Assembly: GCA_013399895.1 (NCBI GenBank)
Contig: VXBA01003784.1
Location: 357,715-421,714 of the forward strand
DNA length: 64,000 nt
DNA from: Serilophus lunatus
Taxonomy: Eukaryota; Chordata; Aves; Passeriformes; Eurylaimidae
Reading direction: 5' to 3'
Numbering within the stretch: position 1 is the first letter of the stretch; every line of letters begins with the position of its first letter. Shown in pieces: positions 10,499-23,500 of the stretch. The position numbers and the translations under genes were made by a program. The notes beneath the pieces were generated by a model. That model did no database searches and had not been told where the DNA came from. It saw only the letters and a program-made list of their open reading frames with translations.

Positions 10499-13400
10499 GT
10501 AAGTGAGGAAAGTTCACAATATGTGCTGAAATCCTCAGGTGACAGGGTTAGAAAAGTAATATTGACTGTGGTCACCTTATTTATTCTGCTCAAAGAATGA
10601 TAAGGACCACATTTTCAAAGGGATCTCAATTCATCTTCTGTTTGGACAAACGCTGTTGAACAACAAATCTCAACTGTGTGCCTTTCCTCACTTGGATTCT
10701 GTCTTTGCCCTCAATGGAAGGAAAAATCCTGCAAATATATTTGCATTTCATAAGAGCAGCTTGCAATTTCTGCAGCATCCAGATGCCAGTGCAGAGGTGC
10801 AAAGGGAGAGCGCGGGCGGGGAGTGCTCCTCAGTGCCCCATGAAGAGAAAGGGTTTGTTTTTCTCCCTTTTCCTCCAGCGGGAGGAATCCCGGGGGTGGG
10901 CTGGGAAAAGAATCCTGGTCACTGCTGAAACGGAGAGGGGGAGGATGATCGTTCATTCAGCAACCTATAAGCAGGGTTAGCATTCGCCTATTCCTTAACC
11001 CATTGAGCCACGTGCTTTTCCTTTGTCTGCTGACCCAGACAGATTCTTTTCTCCCTAGTCCTGGTGTCAACTGGAAGTAATGTGACATTGAAAACTACAA
11101 CTGGGATGGTCTCCTCTACGCTAGGCTTATGCATCCCACCTCCTCAACCCCACTATCCCTTGTGTCCCTGCAACGTCCTGCAGGTTTGTCCTGCACAGCC
11201 TGGAAAAATTCATTGTATTTCACATGGATAATACCCTGTGTAAGATGCCCATTGCATTACACTCAACTCATTCAGCGTACCTCTCAATGTAATTCTAGTA
11301 TCAACCCAGCTGTCTCTTCAGAGACATCTAGCAAAAATCCTGGAATAGAGCTCCACAAAGTCAATGGGAATTTCTGAATCTCACTTTCTTAAGAAAAATA
11401 GGCTTGCATGGTCATGCTGGTTTTTCACATATTGTGGGCATATGGGTGTGAAAGACAGAGATACTTTTGCTCCTCTATCCCACCTACCCCCTGAACTCAT
11501 TAGCCCTTTCAGCTTAACCTGGCAGAAGCACACAGTGTTCAAAGCCATCCTTCTTCCTACATGCCTTGGGCAGAAAAGCGAATGGTAGAAGAGGTAATTC
11601 TTTCCAATGCCCTGTCTGAGAAGGCAGCTACAGGCTGCTCAAACCCACCAAAAGATGCCATAAAAGTTACCCCAAACCCCACGTTGATTCTGCTCATTCT
11701 TTGTGACTACTAGACACCACAAGATCCAGCCAGAGGACACAGTGCAATAACAAATCAATTTTTGTAAATCTCAGTGCTAACAGAGCATCTTAGCTTTGCT
11801 CATAGCAAGTACCTTCTCTGACAAAAAAAAAAAAAAAAAAAAGAAAAACCTTTGCTTGGAGGGTGAGTCTATCTTGCTACATCTGTTTTGTCCCAAAATG
11901 GAGCAGGGGTACCACTCTTCTGATTCTATTTCTGTCGTTGCAACATTAATTGATGTTTATTGGCAAGACATCAGATTTCTCCCTATCTTGCTACTTTTAT
12001 CTGACTCAAAACTAAAACCAATGATTTTGCTTTAAATAAAATGCAATCACATGTTAGTAGAATTGATTTGTGGATAAGATTGCTAGACTTGGAAAAAAGG
12101 TGTGGATGTATTTTCCTGTGAATCAATTCCTTGGGGGGAAAAAAAAATTAAAAAAAAAATGAGCAGGTGAAAAAAAATCTAAAGCCCAGCATAAGTTCTA
12201 CAGCAAGTGTAAACTGAATAGATAGACATAAATTATAAGTCATTATATAGCTACCAAAGTAATTTATTTAAGTTAGCAATTTATAGAAGCCTGGAGGGCT
12301 GAGGGATGCATGCAGAAGAGCAGAATCATGACCTCTCCAGATGTTTTCACTCTAGAAACATCCTGCTCCTCCACTGGGCTTTTTCTGTTTTGCAGCAGAA
12401 AATCTAGCAACTTTTTGCATTTCATGTTAACAGATGCTGTCTCAATGCACAGGTGGTGGTGTTTAAATGCACAAGGTGTTGGTGAAGGGAATGTTTTGGC
12501 TAGTCAATATCTGTGAATTATCTTCTTACACCACACTGGGTAGTTTCAGCTTCATGGGGTCCTTTAACTCAAAATCAATGTTACCATTTGAACCACTAAT
12601 GCCAGACTGAGATTTTATCTGCACTGCCATTTATACCATCAGCAGCAGCAGTGAACTTGGCCCACTGTGCTTATTATGACACCCGTCCCTTATGGCCTCG
12701 AGACATACATATTCCTACTAACAACACAAAGACCTCTCTCTGAGTCTTGATACTTTATGAGTTTGCTGGCATCAAGGTCACAACTAGGATCTTCAGTGTC
12801 CAGTATGCATTTTGGGATCAACAGCTGAAAGCAATGTGCGAGATGTCAGTAAGAATAATGTGATGTGCTGTCTGCCAGCAGTCAGATTATTAAGCAAATT
12901 CAGCTTCAGCAGGAAGCATGAATTGTCAGGAACTTAACTGAATTCAGTGGAATAACTGGAAAGGATATCATTGCAACAAACATGAAATCTGGTCTTGTCT
13001 TTCTGTATTCTAGCCTTTAATTCAAAACTAATAATGATATAACTCATGATTTTGGCTAAGAGATTTTTTTAACTCCTCCATTCTACTGACAAATTCTTAA
13101 ATTGGATTTATGCACCAATCTTGAAATGGATCATTCGGTTAATGGTGGATTTGTCATGAAAATAACTGATTAATGTGCCAGCTGGATCAGAAAGGATTTT
13201 GAAATATTTTTCCTTTGACAATCTTAGTGAGAGAAGCTCAGGTACATGTCAAATGCATCTTTTGCTTTCTTTCATAGTTGCTTTGGTGATAAAACTGGCT
13301 GTAAGGTACAGTCTTTTTACTAAAGACTTACAGTATATTTCTCTTTCTGTATTTTGGTTTGGTGTTTCACCTACTCATGTAAAATTAACTGTGGATATCA

Positions 13401-14189
13401 AAGTCATCGAGGAGGTCCTCCTGACTTAGGGAGTCCCACAGGAGGCAGAGCACACTGTTGAAACACCATGCATCACCTCAGCACCAGCTGCAATCCGTAG
13501 GATGAATGTGGCTCTTTCTGCTGCTTGCAGGGCCAAGGTGAGGGGAGGTCAAGTCAATGATGCTAGTTACTCAGTATTTCATCTTCATGGGATACTTATA
13601 TTTCTGTGTTTCCAGAGCTGAATAAAGGAAAATAAATCAAAACCAAATTTCAATTTTGTTATATAAAATAAGAGGTCAATGCACTCAAACTCTTTGACAC
13701 TGTCACGTTTAGAAAGCAAAAGTTTAGCTAGCCTTAAATCCTATTGTTTCAAGTTGATCAAGACCTGATTTTGTTGCATAGTAAAACTCCATTTTAAAAC
13801 TTCTGCAGAATTTTTTGCTGCCTTTTTCCGATACCTTTTAACTTTTTGCATATCCCATTTCTCTTCTCTAACTTTGTCTTTTAGCCAATTATTTCAATTT
13901 GTCATGGTCAGATTCACCCTACAATCTGGTGCTGCAACAATCTAGACAGACATACAACTTGATGTACTGGAATCACTGCATTGACATTCTTAGAGCTAAT
14001 GGGAATAACTTAAGTTCATGCTGAAGTTTTACATGATCCAGATCCAAAATTCTCCCAAGTGCAGTTAATGCCTCTGTGAGTGATCCTTTCATTTCAACAT
14101 GGGTAAGCCTACAGCTTCTTTGTCATTAGGTTTTATCTGTTTTGAATTGTGCTGCTATTATTCAGTTACCATAAGTAAGTTATCATTTT
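10499..14189. other. Non-coding stretch with A-rich tracts, no gene recognised
   Basis: No protein family or named repeat was recognised. A pure A tract lies at 11823-11842, with an A-rich stretch at about 12139-12177. Open frames on both strands around 10.66-10.98 kb sit in locally G-rich DNA and overlap each other, so I do not call them genes. Confidence 0.65.
11823..11842. repeat. Poly-A tract (20 A)
   Basis: Twenty consecutive A followed by GAAAAACC. There is no AATAAA just upstream, so I do not read it as a retrocopy tail. Confidence 0.9.
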
Positions 14190-14670
14190 CTCCTAATCAG
14201 CCCGAATTATGACCTTCTCTTTCACTTCCCATCCCTAAGACCTTGGAAAGGAACTCGGAGGTGGATTGAAGTGAAAGATGGTCATATGTTTGACCATCTA
14301 GTCACAAAAAATTTCCCTGAAGTCCAGTTTGATTTCCATAATACTGAGGCTGCATTGGTTTGAATTTTTAATTATTTATTACAGTCTTCAGAGTGTGGCA
14401 ATGTGTCTGACCTATTGCTTTTTAATTATTTTGGCTGCTTTCAATGCTATTAACCATGACATTTTGCTGATCCAGCTACATTCTTTAGTTTTGGCTCCGA
14501 GATCATTCAATGTCTCTGTCCATCTCTGTCAACAGCAAGTCAGCCTCTTCTTAAAAGATCACTTTTTCTGATAGTATCTGTTAGAAAAGACGATTAAGTC
14601 TTCACCTCCAACTTGGAGGTATAAATTTGGGTTAGATTTTTGTCTCTTCTGGCACTGTGTATATTTCTGG
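14190..14670 (+). pseudogene. Ancient L2/CR1-like LINE reverse-transcriptase fossil
   Basis: Reverse-transcriptase motifs of the L2/CR1 group appear in the correct order on the plus strand, scattered over at least two frames. First is an NYRP-like start at 14205 (Asn-Tyr, then a hydrophobic-Pro run) followed by KTLER at 14237-14251. Next is QFDFHNTEAALV at 14325-14360, equivalent to the QsGFR...STETAL motif. Then LAAFNAINHDILLIQLHSL at 14431-14487 is the motif-A region, in which the catalytic Asp of the family pattern (F-D-T) is replaced by Asn. Last is a decayed GVPQGSVLGPLLF-like stretch ending near 14670, seen only at base level. The motif order, frameshifts and loss of the key Asp show an old, inactive element. 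L2 is my best guess over CR1 because of the AINHDILL pattern, but I could not align it. Confidence 0.65.
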
Positions 14671-14963
14671 TTCAAATAAAACAGTAATATCCTAGGGTTG
14701 TTTTAATCTTGCTTCAACATGAAAAGGAACACGTAATAATTTCAGTAAAGGGTTGTCATCAAGAAAAGCTTTTATTAGCAGTCCCATGCCTATTACAAAA
14801 GCTCATTATCTTTCCCCCATTTACTGACTGAAGGGGGAAAATTTCAAAAGAAGGCAGGTCCTTGGTTACTCCTGACAGATCAGTGCCCATTACTCCCAGT
14901 TGGCTGTCTTGTGCCTGGTTCCAAGATTGTTATTAGCCCTGTCTACAAATACCTGTAAAATTC

Positions 14964-15019
14964 AATAAACTATATATACAGGACTTTATCAACCAAGTGT
15001 TAAAAAAAAAAAAAAAAAA
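14964..15019 (+). other. AATAAA plus 18-A tract: possible retrocopy 3' end
   Basis: AATAAA at 14964-14969 is followed 33 bp later by a pure tract of 18 A (15002-15019). This spacing is that of a polyadenylated transcript inserted by retrotransposition. I did not recognise the upstream 250 bp as a known mRNA, and found no clear target-site duplication around CAAGAGCTGG after the tract, so it may equally be a chance A tract. Confidence 0.3.
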
Positions 15020-15256
15020 CAAGAGCTGGAAAAAAAAATGGGTTGTGCTGATGGGATAGAACAAACTGTTAAAAATCACTCCCATTTCCATAGCCAAACT
15101 CTGAAATGAAAGCTAGAACACGATGCTTCCTTCTGGTCTGTGTGGGTGACACTGGGTTCGTGAGGCATCTTCTCCTCTCTGATCCACTCGGGACCAGCAC
15201 CTGGTCACAGAACCTGGACTGGGTTTCAGTCAGCCGTTGCTATTTTTTCATTTATA

Positions 15257-15293
15257 ATCATGGAATCATTTAGGCTGGAAAAAAGCAAAGACC
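15257..15293 (-). mobile_element. Short CR1 3'-tail fragment
   Basis: AATCATGGAATCATTTAGGC followed by TGGAAAA and AAAGACC matches the reverse complement of the CR1 3' end (ATTCTATGATTCTATG tail, then the TTTCCA-containing end). Only about 37 bp can be recognised; beyond that the match is lost. Confidence 0.6.
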
Positions 15294-17514
15294 AAAATTA
15301 AATCTAAAACTTGCCCTTTCAGATTTCATGGCTTTATTAGATAATAAATGAAGGAAAATTTTTAAAAGAGGAAAAGGAGAAAAACCTTATGGATCAATAT
15401 AAGAAGCCCCAGAAAACATAAATCTCCACAAAGCCTTTGGAGTGGGACATGTCTCATCAAAAAGGAATCCTTCTCCTCAAGTAGTAGTACATAAATGTAA
15501 TCACGTCCTAAAAGTGCATATATTTTCTACTAGGAGCAGCAGACTGTAAGCACCATCTCGGAGGAAAGTGTGTTTCTCTGCTGACACCAAAGAGAGAGAT
15601 GACAGGAAGGTGCTGTTGTTAGCTCTTGATGAAGGCTTTGAAGAAGCAATGTCTGGGGCAGAGAACAGTTCTTGGGGGAAACAAGCTCCATGACTGTCTT
15701 TTCTTGTTCTTGGGCAGGACCCCTTTAGCTACAAAATGCTCACATTCCCTCTGTATAGTGTGGTTAGTGCCACTCGGTATCCCTGCCCTGCACTGTTCTG
15801 CTCCACAGGGCTCTGAACTTGCCTGGCAAGGTGAACGTGAGTTCAGCTTTTACCTTTTTACTGCAAACTGCTGATTAACATCTTTTATAATAATTTTTAA
15901 ATTAATGTTCAAAATATTGAGTTTTAAACAGGTGTAAACCTTCTGATTTATTCTTTTTTGGAGGATATCAATGTAGCCCTAAATGCAGTCTTTTTAAATC
16001 TGAACAATTTTCCAGAAATACCTCAACTTCTTCCCTTCCCTGCAGACAATGCCCAAAACTTGGCTGATCCACATCATATAAAAGCAGTGACGGGACATAA
16101 AAAAACCCATCTTAGAAATAAGACACTACTGAGCAGTTTTATGCATTGACAATATTAATGATTTTGACATGTCTAAATCCTAATTTAAGAAAAATCAGTA
16201 TCTAAAACTGATTTTCTGTGGAGCTTCTGATAGTAGGGAAGTAGATTTTGAATTTTCTTATCCTAAGTGTTCTTCCACGTCCTTATACCACTACATTTAA
16301 TCACTTCCGGCTCCATGTGTCTGCTGCTCTGCTGGGAGAAAGCACATAAGAATGAAACCTCAAACTTAACAACTGTGGAAGGAAAGCAAGACATAAATGA
16401 TGTCTGACATGCTTAGAGCACTCATATCATTATTTAACAGTGGAAAATTAGTGAAGTTATGGATAAATCATTCTGAAGTGTGTTTTGAGCCATTTCCCAT
16501 TTGTATTTGTTCATAAAAAAATCTTTACTTGCAACACCATCTCCACACTACAGAATACCATTATTGTTTCATGTGTTCTAAAAGTTGATGAGCAGTCAAG
16601 TGTAGAAAACAGGAATGCATTATATCCGACTTAGTCAAAAAGAACAAAATACCAAATTTTGTCTTATGCATGTTCCTAATCCAACTAGATAAAGACTTAA
16701 GCTGCTACAAATGAAAATCTATCACGTTTCATCACTATTTAATGAAATCGAAACTGTTGCATTGGTTTTGCTCCCAGTCCCTGCACAGAATCACGTGGAT
16801 CTCTGTACACAGACAGATGATGGTACATAGTCCCAAGCATTTATTTTGCCTTTTATCCTCCTATCTAGTATGAAATATATTGAATACACCAATCTTTCAC
16901 AAAGGCATTGGTTCCTTTTTGCTTGGCTTTGCTAGTTTATAGTAAAAGAACCTGCTGTAAAGCAGGGAATTGCCTATGGAAATTATAACCTATAGGACAT
17001 AATACTGTTAACTGAGTATTATACATTTCTCAGATACTCATACACTCAAGAAAAATAGAAAGGAAAACAAGAGGGAGAAGTCTTAATGACAACATCGGAG
17101 CAGTAAAGCACAGAAGGGAAGAAGCACCAAGAAACTGCTCTATGCTGTACTATCATTGCCAGCTCTAAAACAGTTTGCCAATCTGAGGCTCACAAAAAAA
17201 ATTGTAGCACTTGACCCACATAGTTCTTGCCACAAATCTGTATGAATTTACCTGGCATTTTTTAAAACCAATTTTAAAAGAACAATATTTATAAATCTTC
17301 TTATATCTACTTCCAGAAGGTTAGGTCAGCACACAAATTCTCAGTTTGCTAGTGATGAGTCCTTTTTATTATCAAGATTTCCAAACTATGAAAAGATTTG
17401 ACTGAATGCTAAAATATTACTATAATCTTGCCAGAACTGTATAAACACTCCCCTCCTGTTGGGCTGTTTTCTTCTAAAGAAGCTTTCTGCAGTAGTTCTT
17501 TTTTGACTGTGAAT

Positions 17515-17538
17515 GCACACACACACACACACACACAC
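17515..17538. repeat. (CA)n microsatellite
   Basis: About 12 CA units followed by CGTGCACATG. Simple tandem repeat. Confidence 0.95.
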
Positions 17539-20500
17539 GTGCACATGTTCCCTCAGAAACAGCTAAATCTGAATTTATTCACAACACCCAAATGTTATTT
17601 GTTAATGTTATTACAGAAAAAGTAAGAAAAAACTATTGAAGATGCTTCTGCTGGGTTCCTTGCAGGTCTTTTTGTTTACAGGAGTTCATAGAAGATGCAA
17701 ACTCTTCCAGATCTGATTGAAATAGAAAGGTTTTATTAAAATCCTAGGGGGGGAAAAAAGCAGTCCCTATCAAGCCCATGGGAATTTTTCCATTGGTTGT
17801 GCTGTGCCAGGACTTCAAATGGGTATTTAACCTGGTAAAGAAATGAGCAGAAACGACTGCAGGATTTCCTTTCGTTTGAACGTTCTCATTAGATGAGGCC
17901 TCGGTGACCTCTGGGTTGATGGGTTGTTCCAATGTTTAATTGCTTTGACCTTCAGGGAGTTTCTTTTCATGTCCAACATAACCTTAGGTTTTTTTAGTTT
18001 AATGTGACAAATTACTTCATAAAAACAGCCCTGGATATTTTCATTAATTCTGGACAAATTGTGTTACACATAAAAGATGTCTTTTTCACAGATGCTGTAA
18101 CCATGCCAAATAGTATCATAATTGTTCCTTTTTAGCTACTTTGCTATATGTCGGTACATATTTAGAGTAATTGGTGTGATTTATGAGAGTATATAAATTA
18201 AGATATCATTCTAGAAAGGGTAGGATCACCCAAAAATCCCACAATTTTGACCCTCTATTCACTAAACTAAGCCTTCTTAAGGGCCATATTTTCAGAAAAT
18301 TATTCACTTCTTCTGAGAAGAGAGCACAATTCCTTCCACATTGCCACTGCAACTCCAGCAGAGCTACAGAAGAGGCCCTGGTGGTGATGCAGAAAAGACT
18401 TTGGCTGTCTCCAAACCAGCCTTGTCCAGCTGGGATCTGTATCCTCCATATTTTTGAGAACCTACAAGGGTGGTCCAACTGTTCCAGAGCTCTGGAAGTG
18501 CCACTAATGGCTGTTTTCCACCCAAGTCAAGTGTCATCTTCCCTAGGCACCCTGGGCCTACCATGTCAGTAAAAGCATTTCAGAGTCCAAGCACACAAGC
18601 CTGAGGATGGTCTTCCTGATTTTCCCCTCTCAACAAAGAGGATGGTGTTGCGTGTGAAACTGCTGAGTAGTGCACAGCATTCACCCACTGTCTCCACCAG
18701 GCTGACATCCCTACAGAGGGAGAACGACTTGCCCACCCCCACCAATAAATCCAATATAGTCAAATTTCCACCTGCCTCAGACTAGCCTTTTCATTGACAC
18801 AAAGTGTGTTTATGCCAGCCTGTCCATATGGAAATGAGATGGTTAGCTGCATGGTTTACACATGTGGATCCCCATTTGCAAATGTCACCTGTGAAAGACA
18901 GAGGCCACTCCAGAAAGTACAAAGCTTGGGATTGTTTAGGCAGAATGGAAAATGACACCCCGGCATTTACAATGGGATTTTTATTATCGATGTCACAGAT
19001 ATGATACTTGCTACTGACATGCTTGAATTGGAAGAGACAAAGTAAACGGTTAGAAAGAAGAGGCCATTGAACTAAATACAAGTGTAACCCGCGTGCTTGT
19101 ATTGCAGCGTTCGATTTCCTCTTAAGTCTCAGGCAGAGGGGGGAGACAGCAAAGAGGGGGGGGGCCTGTGTTTCAGCTGAAGTCTCTTGTGTCTACACAG
19201 GAGAGTAGGGCCTCTCCAAAAAAACAGACAAAGAGCTAGAAGCAGGCAGTTGTGAGAGATTTCATTGAAGGAGAAGGAGTTTGCATTTCGGGCTCACTTC
19301 CATCCCAATACGGAGCTCTACAAAGCTGTGAGTGGAAAAAAAAGTAAAAAATACTGCAGTTGGAAGCATCCCTGAGGACTGAGAAGCTGATGGTGTGTTA
19401 GGGTCAAAAGCTATATTTGTTATGCCCTAAGTATACCACTGTTGATACAGGTTTGGGATCTCTAGATTCATAAGCCAAGCAAATGGTCAACTCTTGCCTC
19501 ACAGCCTGAAACCAGCTGTAAGAAGCAGGAGGCTTGTTTTCCTTGGAGAGGTTTGGATAGGATCTGGAGTGAGAAACTGGGCAATCCAGATGGTACTCAC
19601 ATGCCCAGTTGCTTTCAGTATGTGTTGGAAAGACAAAGTAACTGGTGCTGTGAGCTGAAAATGGAAGGATGGTGAAGTTTCTGAACATGTCATGCAAAGA
19701 GGAAAAGTGTCACTGGTCACTCTAAGATTTGTAGCAACTGTTTATAATAGCAGTAAAATTGGGGATTTCATCTCTACAGGTTCTTTTTGATTCCAAGGAA
19801 ATAAAAGTATTTAAAAAACTTTTCCAGTACTGATTGCAAAAGACTCTGTCAAGTGTTTCATTCACCAAGAAGTTTGGCCCTTGAGGACTTTTAGGGTTAC
19901 AGCTCAAAGGATTGTGTCTATGGCAGACAGACACAGAAACATTATGGCCAAAAATGTGGTCCCTCCTTCTGCAAAACTGGATATAACTGACAGAGTGCAG
20001 CTGAATTATCCAAACTAAAACTTCAGTGTCTCCATCCCACTCAAAGAGCCTCTTAAATCCTGTGCTGTCAGGAATAAGAAAGAACAGCAAAATAAGCCAC
20101 TGTGTGATTCAAATATTCCTAAGTGGTCACTGAAACACCCTCCTCTTGGCCACAAGACTGCATTCTTCAACTCCGCTTGCTGCACTATGAAACACATGAG
20201 GTCATTTTTAGCACAAGTCTTATGAATAGAGACTGGAATTTTCTACAAGGTCTTCTTTTCTTATCCCCCATATCTCCCTCCTTTAAAAACAACTCCCATT
20301 CCGACAGTACAAGAGAGTTCACTGTCTGGGAATTCCCTGCCCATGATACCTATAGCCTTAGTGGGGACCTGCCGGCCCCTGACGGGTCTGCAGGGCGATT
20401 TACCAGCTTACCTGGAAGCAACCTGATCTCCTCCTCCTGCCACATTGCCTGGTATCATCTAGCAACAGTGAGAGGCTAGGAAACATCAGGAATAACAGAT

Positions 20501-23500
20501 TCAATTTGCCTCTAAAGACAAAGTTTTATGTTAAGGAGGAGAAGTGAATGATACATTGCAGGTATTTAAAGCAATTAGATGCTGCCTGAAAGAACATGAG
20601 CTTGTCAGGAGAAGCAGTGACTGAAAGGTATGCAGACAGCTACTTGATGAAGCAGCGTTCACTTGGTGAAATCTGTACTCTCGGCATTTTAAAACAAAAA
20701 TCAGCTCCTTTTAGGTAAGACCTTTAGCACTCAGTCCAGAAGGGGAACAGTGTCAGACTCTGACACAGGCATCTTCCAATGCTTTTATTTGAAACCTAGA
20801 GCTACTATTGTCTATTGTTTTGACCCTAGATTTACGAGCTTCATTGCTTCTCTAAGTGGAAAAAGAAGCTGTCCCTGAACAACTATTTCTGTTGTTTTGC
20901 CTTTTGCAGGATATATGCAGCATATGCCAAACACAGTATAAATGAGCAGTCCATTCACTCTGGTACACCTGGGATACATGTCAGTTAGTGCAAAATCACA
21001 GAACCTATTCCTTGGAATCAACATCACTTCCACTAAAATGTTATGAATTAAAAAATACTTAAGATTGAAAATTCTTTGAGTTGACTCCACATTTTTTAAT
21101 AAATAAAACAATTCTTAATTATTCAAATTATGTACACTTACTAAAATTTAGATTTTTCTAACTATCACACAGGACCACATTAGCTTGAAATAAATAGAAA
21201 ATAGACTAGGGGCAGTCTTGAAATCCTTTCTGACATGGATGGCAGCAGAAGACTAGGGCTACTTTTCAGAATTCAAAAAACACTTGCTATTCGATGTTTC
21301 ACTCTTCCAGTAACTCCCCAAACTGAAGTCCTGCTGGAGCAAGAAGGAAGCCTTAGCTAGAGAATGTGCCCCAGCTGGGATACATTTTGCAAATTTTGCA
21401 TACCATTATGAGGACTAAAATCGAGCCCTCCTGCAGTAGCACAGAACAGGGAACTCCAGTGTAGGAAAAAAACACATTTAGATTCACCCAGATTTATATC
21501 CTTTGATCAAAAGCTGCCCCTCGTGCTTATGAGAATCTCTTGTAAATATCTGCAAAGTTACTCCTTTGTCTGCTTTCATATTCCTTTCCAAAGCAGCCTT
21601 TGCCACGTTATCTACAAGAACTGTAGTTCCTTGTGCTGCTGAAATCATGGTTCATATTACTGAATATTAGTATCTCATTATCTTTTTGCTTGTTAGGGAT
21701 GTAACTACCCCTTGTTTCAGAGGCTGTGTCCATATTTTATCCCTTACTTATGCAATTCCTATGAAAATGGGGTCCTGCTGCATAAGTGGTCTCCAATCTG
21801 ACATGATAATGTAAAGTATTCTTTTTATTGTCACTGTATTTGACTTAGATATACCTTTCAAAGAACACACTGCCAAGGTTGGTCCAAAGTTTAAACCTCA
21901 CAGAAGCAGACTTTTACAAACGTATGTCTGAATAGAAATGTTGCCATTGATTTTTTTAATTGCAAGTGAAAACAGTTGTATTTGATGAAATAACCATTCC
22001 TCTGAACTTTCCGCCCTAAACCTGAAAACCTAAAAGTGAAAGTGACTCAAACGCAGGCAAACCTGACTTCATTGATTTCTATTGTCCACAGTGAGAAAAC
22101 ACAACCAGTAAACAAAGCAGAAAGAGTGACAAGTAAATTGGATTTTTAAAAATTCTTTCACTTTTAATAATGTTAAGGTGGCGTTTGTAACACAGGTAAA
22201 GGCATTTGTTTTTTTGCAACATAGAAGCTCTAAGGTGACAGTGTCCCTTTAAATATCTTCCCATTGTAGTTTATTTGCTCCAGGGGTAACGGCCACACTG
22301 GAAATACTCACAGCTCCTGAGGAAGTTAGATTTGCCATAAGCTTCACAACCTTCTTTAAGAGAGTGCTTTTGCTTTCAGCTCATAGCAAAGTCTCTTCCT
22401 CACTTATTTCTCCATCTGTGTGAGATGGACCCCCAACGCATCCCGAAGAGATGCTTGCAAACGTCCTGACTCTCCCAACAAAGGAGAAAAAGAAGATTCA
22501 GGCAGCTCAGAGTGGTTGGAAAGGATGCTCTTCTTTCACCATTTCAGGGTTTCACAAAGATGAAGGTCTAGAGGCTTTGATGTCGTAGGTCTCACAAGAC
22601 ACCTGAGTCAGAGCATCTGCTGGGGAAATGGACTTTCCCTCTTCCCATGGGCCAAGGAAAACGCTGACAGGTTTCAATGGTAATTTGGCCCTCATTCTGC
22701 TCAGACCCAGCTTCTTTGGAAATCTGCCAAGTTTTGCCAAAGAGGAGCCCAAGACTGAGCAGAGTAAGGATGTTGGGATCTGGCATGCTGTGGGGAGTCG
22801 CATCAATCAACGATTTAAGCTGATATAAACTGCCACTGTGGGATCAAAACTGCCGCTGTACCAAGCTGAAAGTCTGAATCCTACACAAATAGTTTATGTT
22901 GCATATTATCACATTGAATGATCTTTCTGAAAAAATGTGAGGATTTTCAACGCCAGAATTGTTCGTGTCATAAATGACTGAATAAAAACACAGCACAGGT
23001 CTGTAAACAGAGGAAATCAACTGCCTTTGCTTCCACTCATTAGTGTGTCTAGATAAAAATCACCTTTCCTGTTTACTGTTTGTCCTCTGCATTTTCAAGT
23101 GTAGAAAGTCAAGCAAAAAAGATTCTGTGTGCCCATTTAAGGAGGTGATACATATTATTCGAGTGATTACATGAACGGCTAAAAAATGTTACATTATTCC
23201 TCATTTTCATTTGTGCAGTATATCTTTGGCATGGGGATGAACTATGTTAACCAGGAACCTTGCCTGCCTTCTATTGGAGAAAGTCCCTCAAAGATCTTTG
23301 ATGTGACAACAAAACTGGGAAATATTACTGACTCACAGCCTTTAAGCAATCAAGAAGTGATCAAAGCAGTGACTCAAGAATTCAGGGGGAAAATTACATG
23401 CTCAGGGAAATGAGGAAAGCTTATTACTGGCTGATATTCAATAGAACAGGCAACTGAAAGTCTAATTTTGTGAAATACATTTTTAATTGGTATTCACTGA

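Noticed and set aside
18183..18572. 129-codon plus-strand open frame
   Set aside because: It has no domain, signal peptide or splice sites of consensus quality, and two minus-strand frames overlap it.
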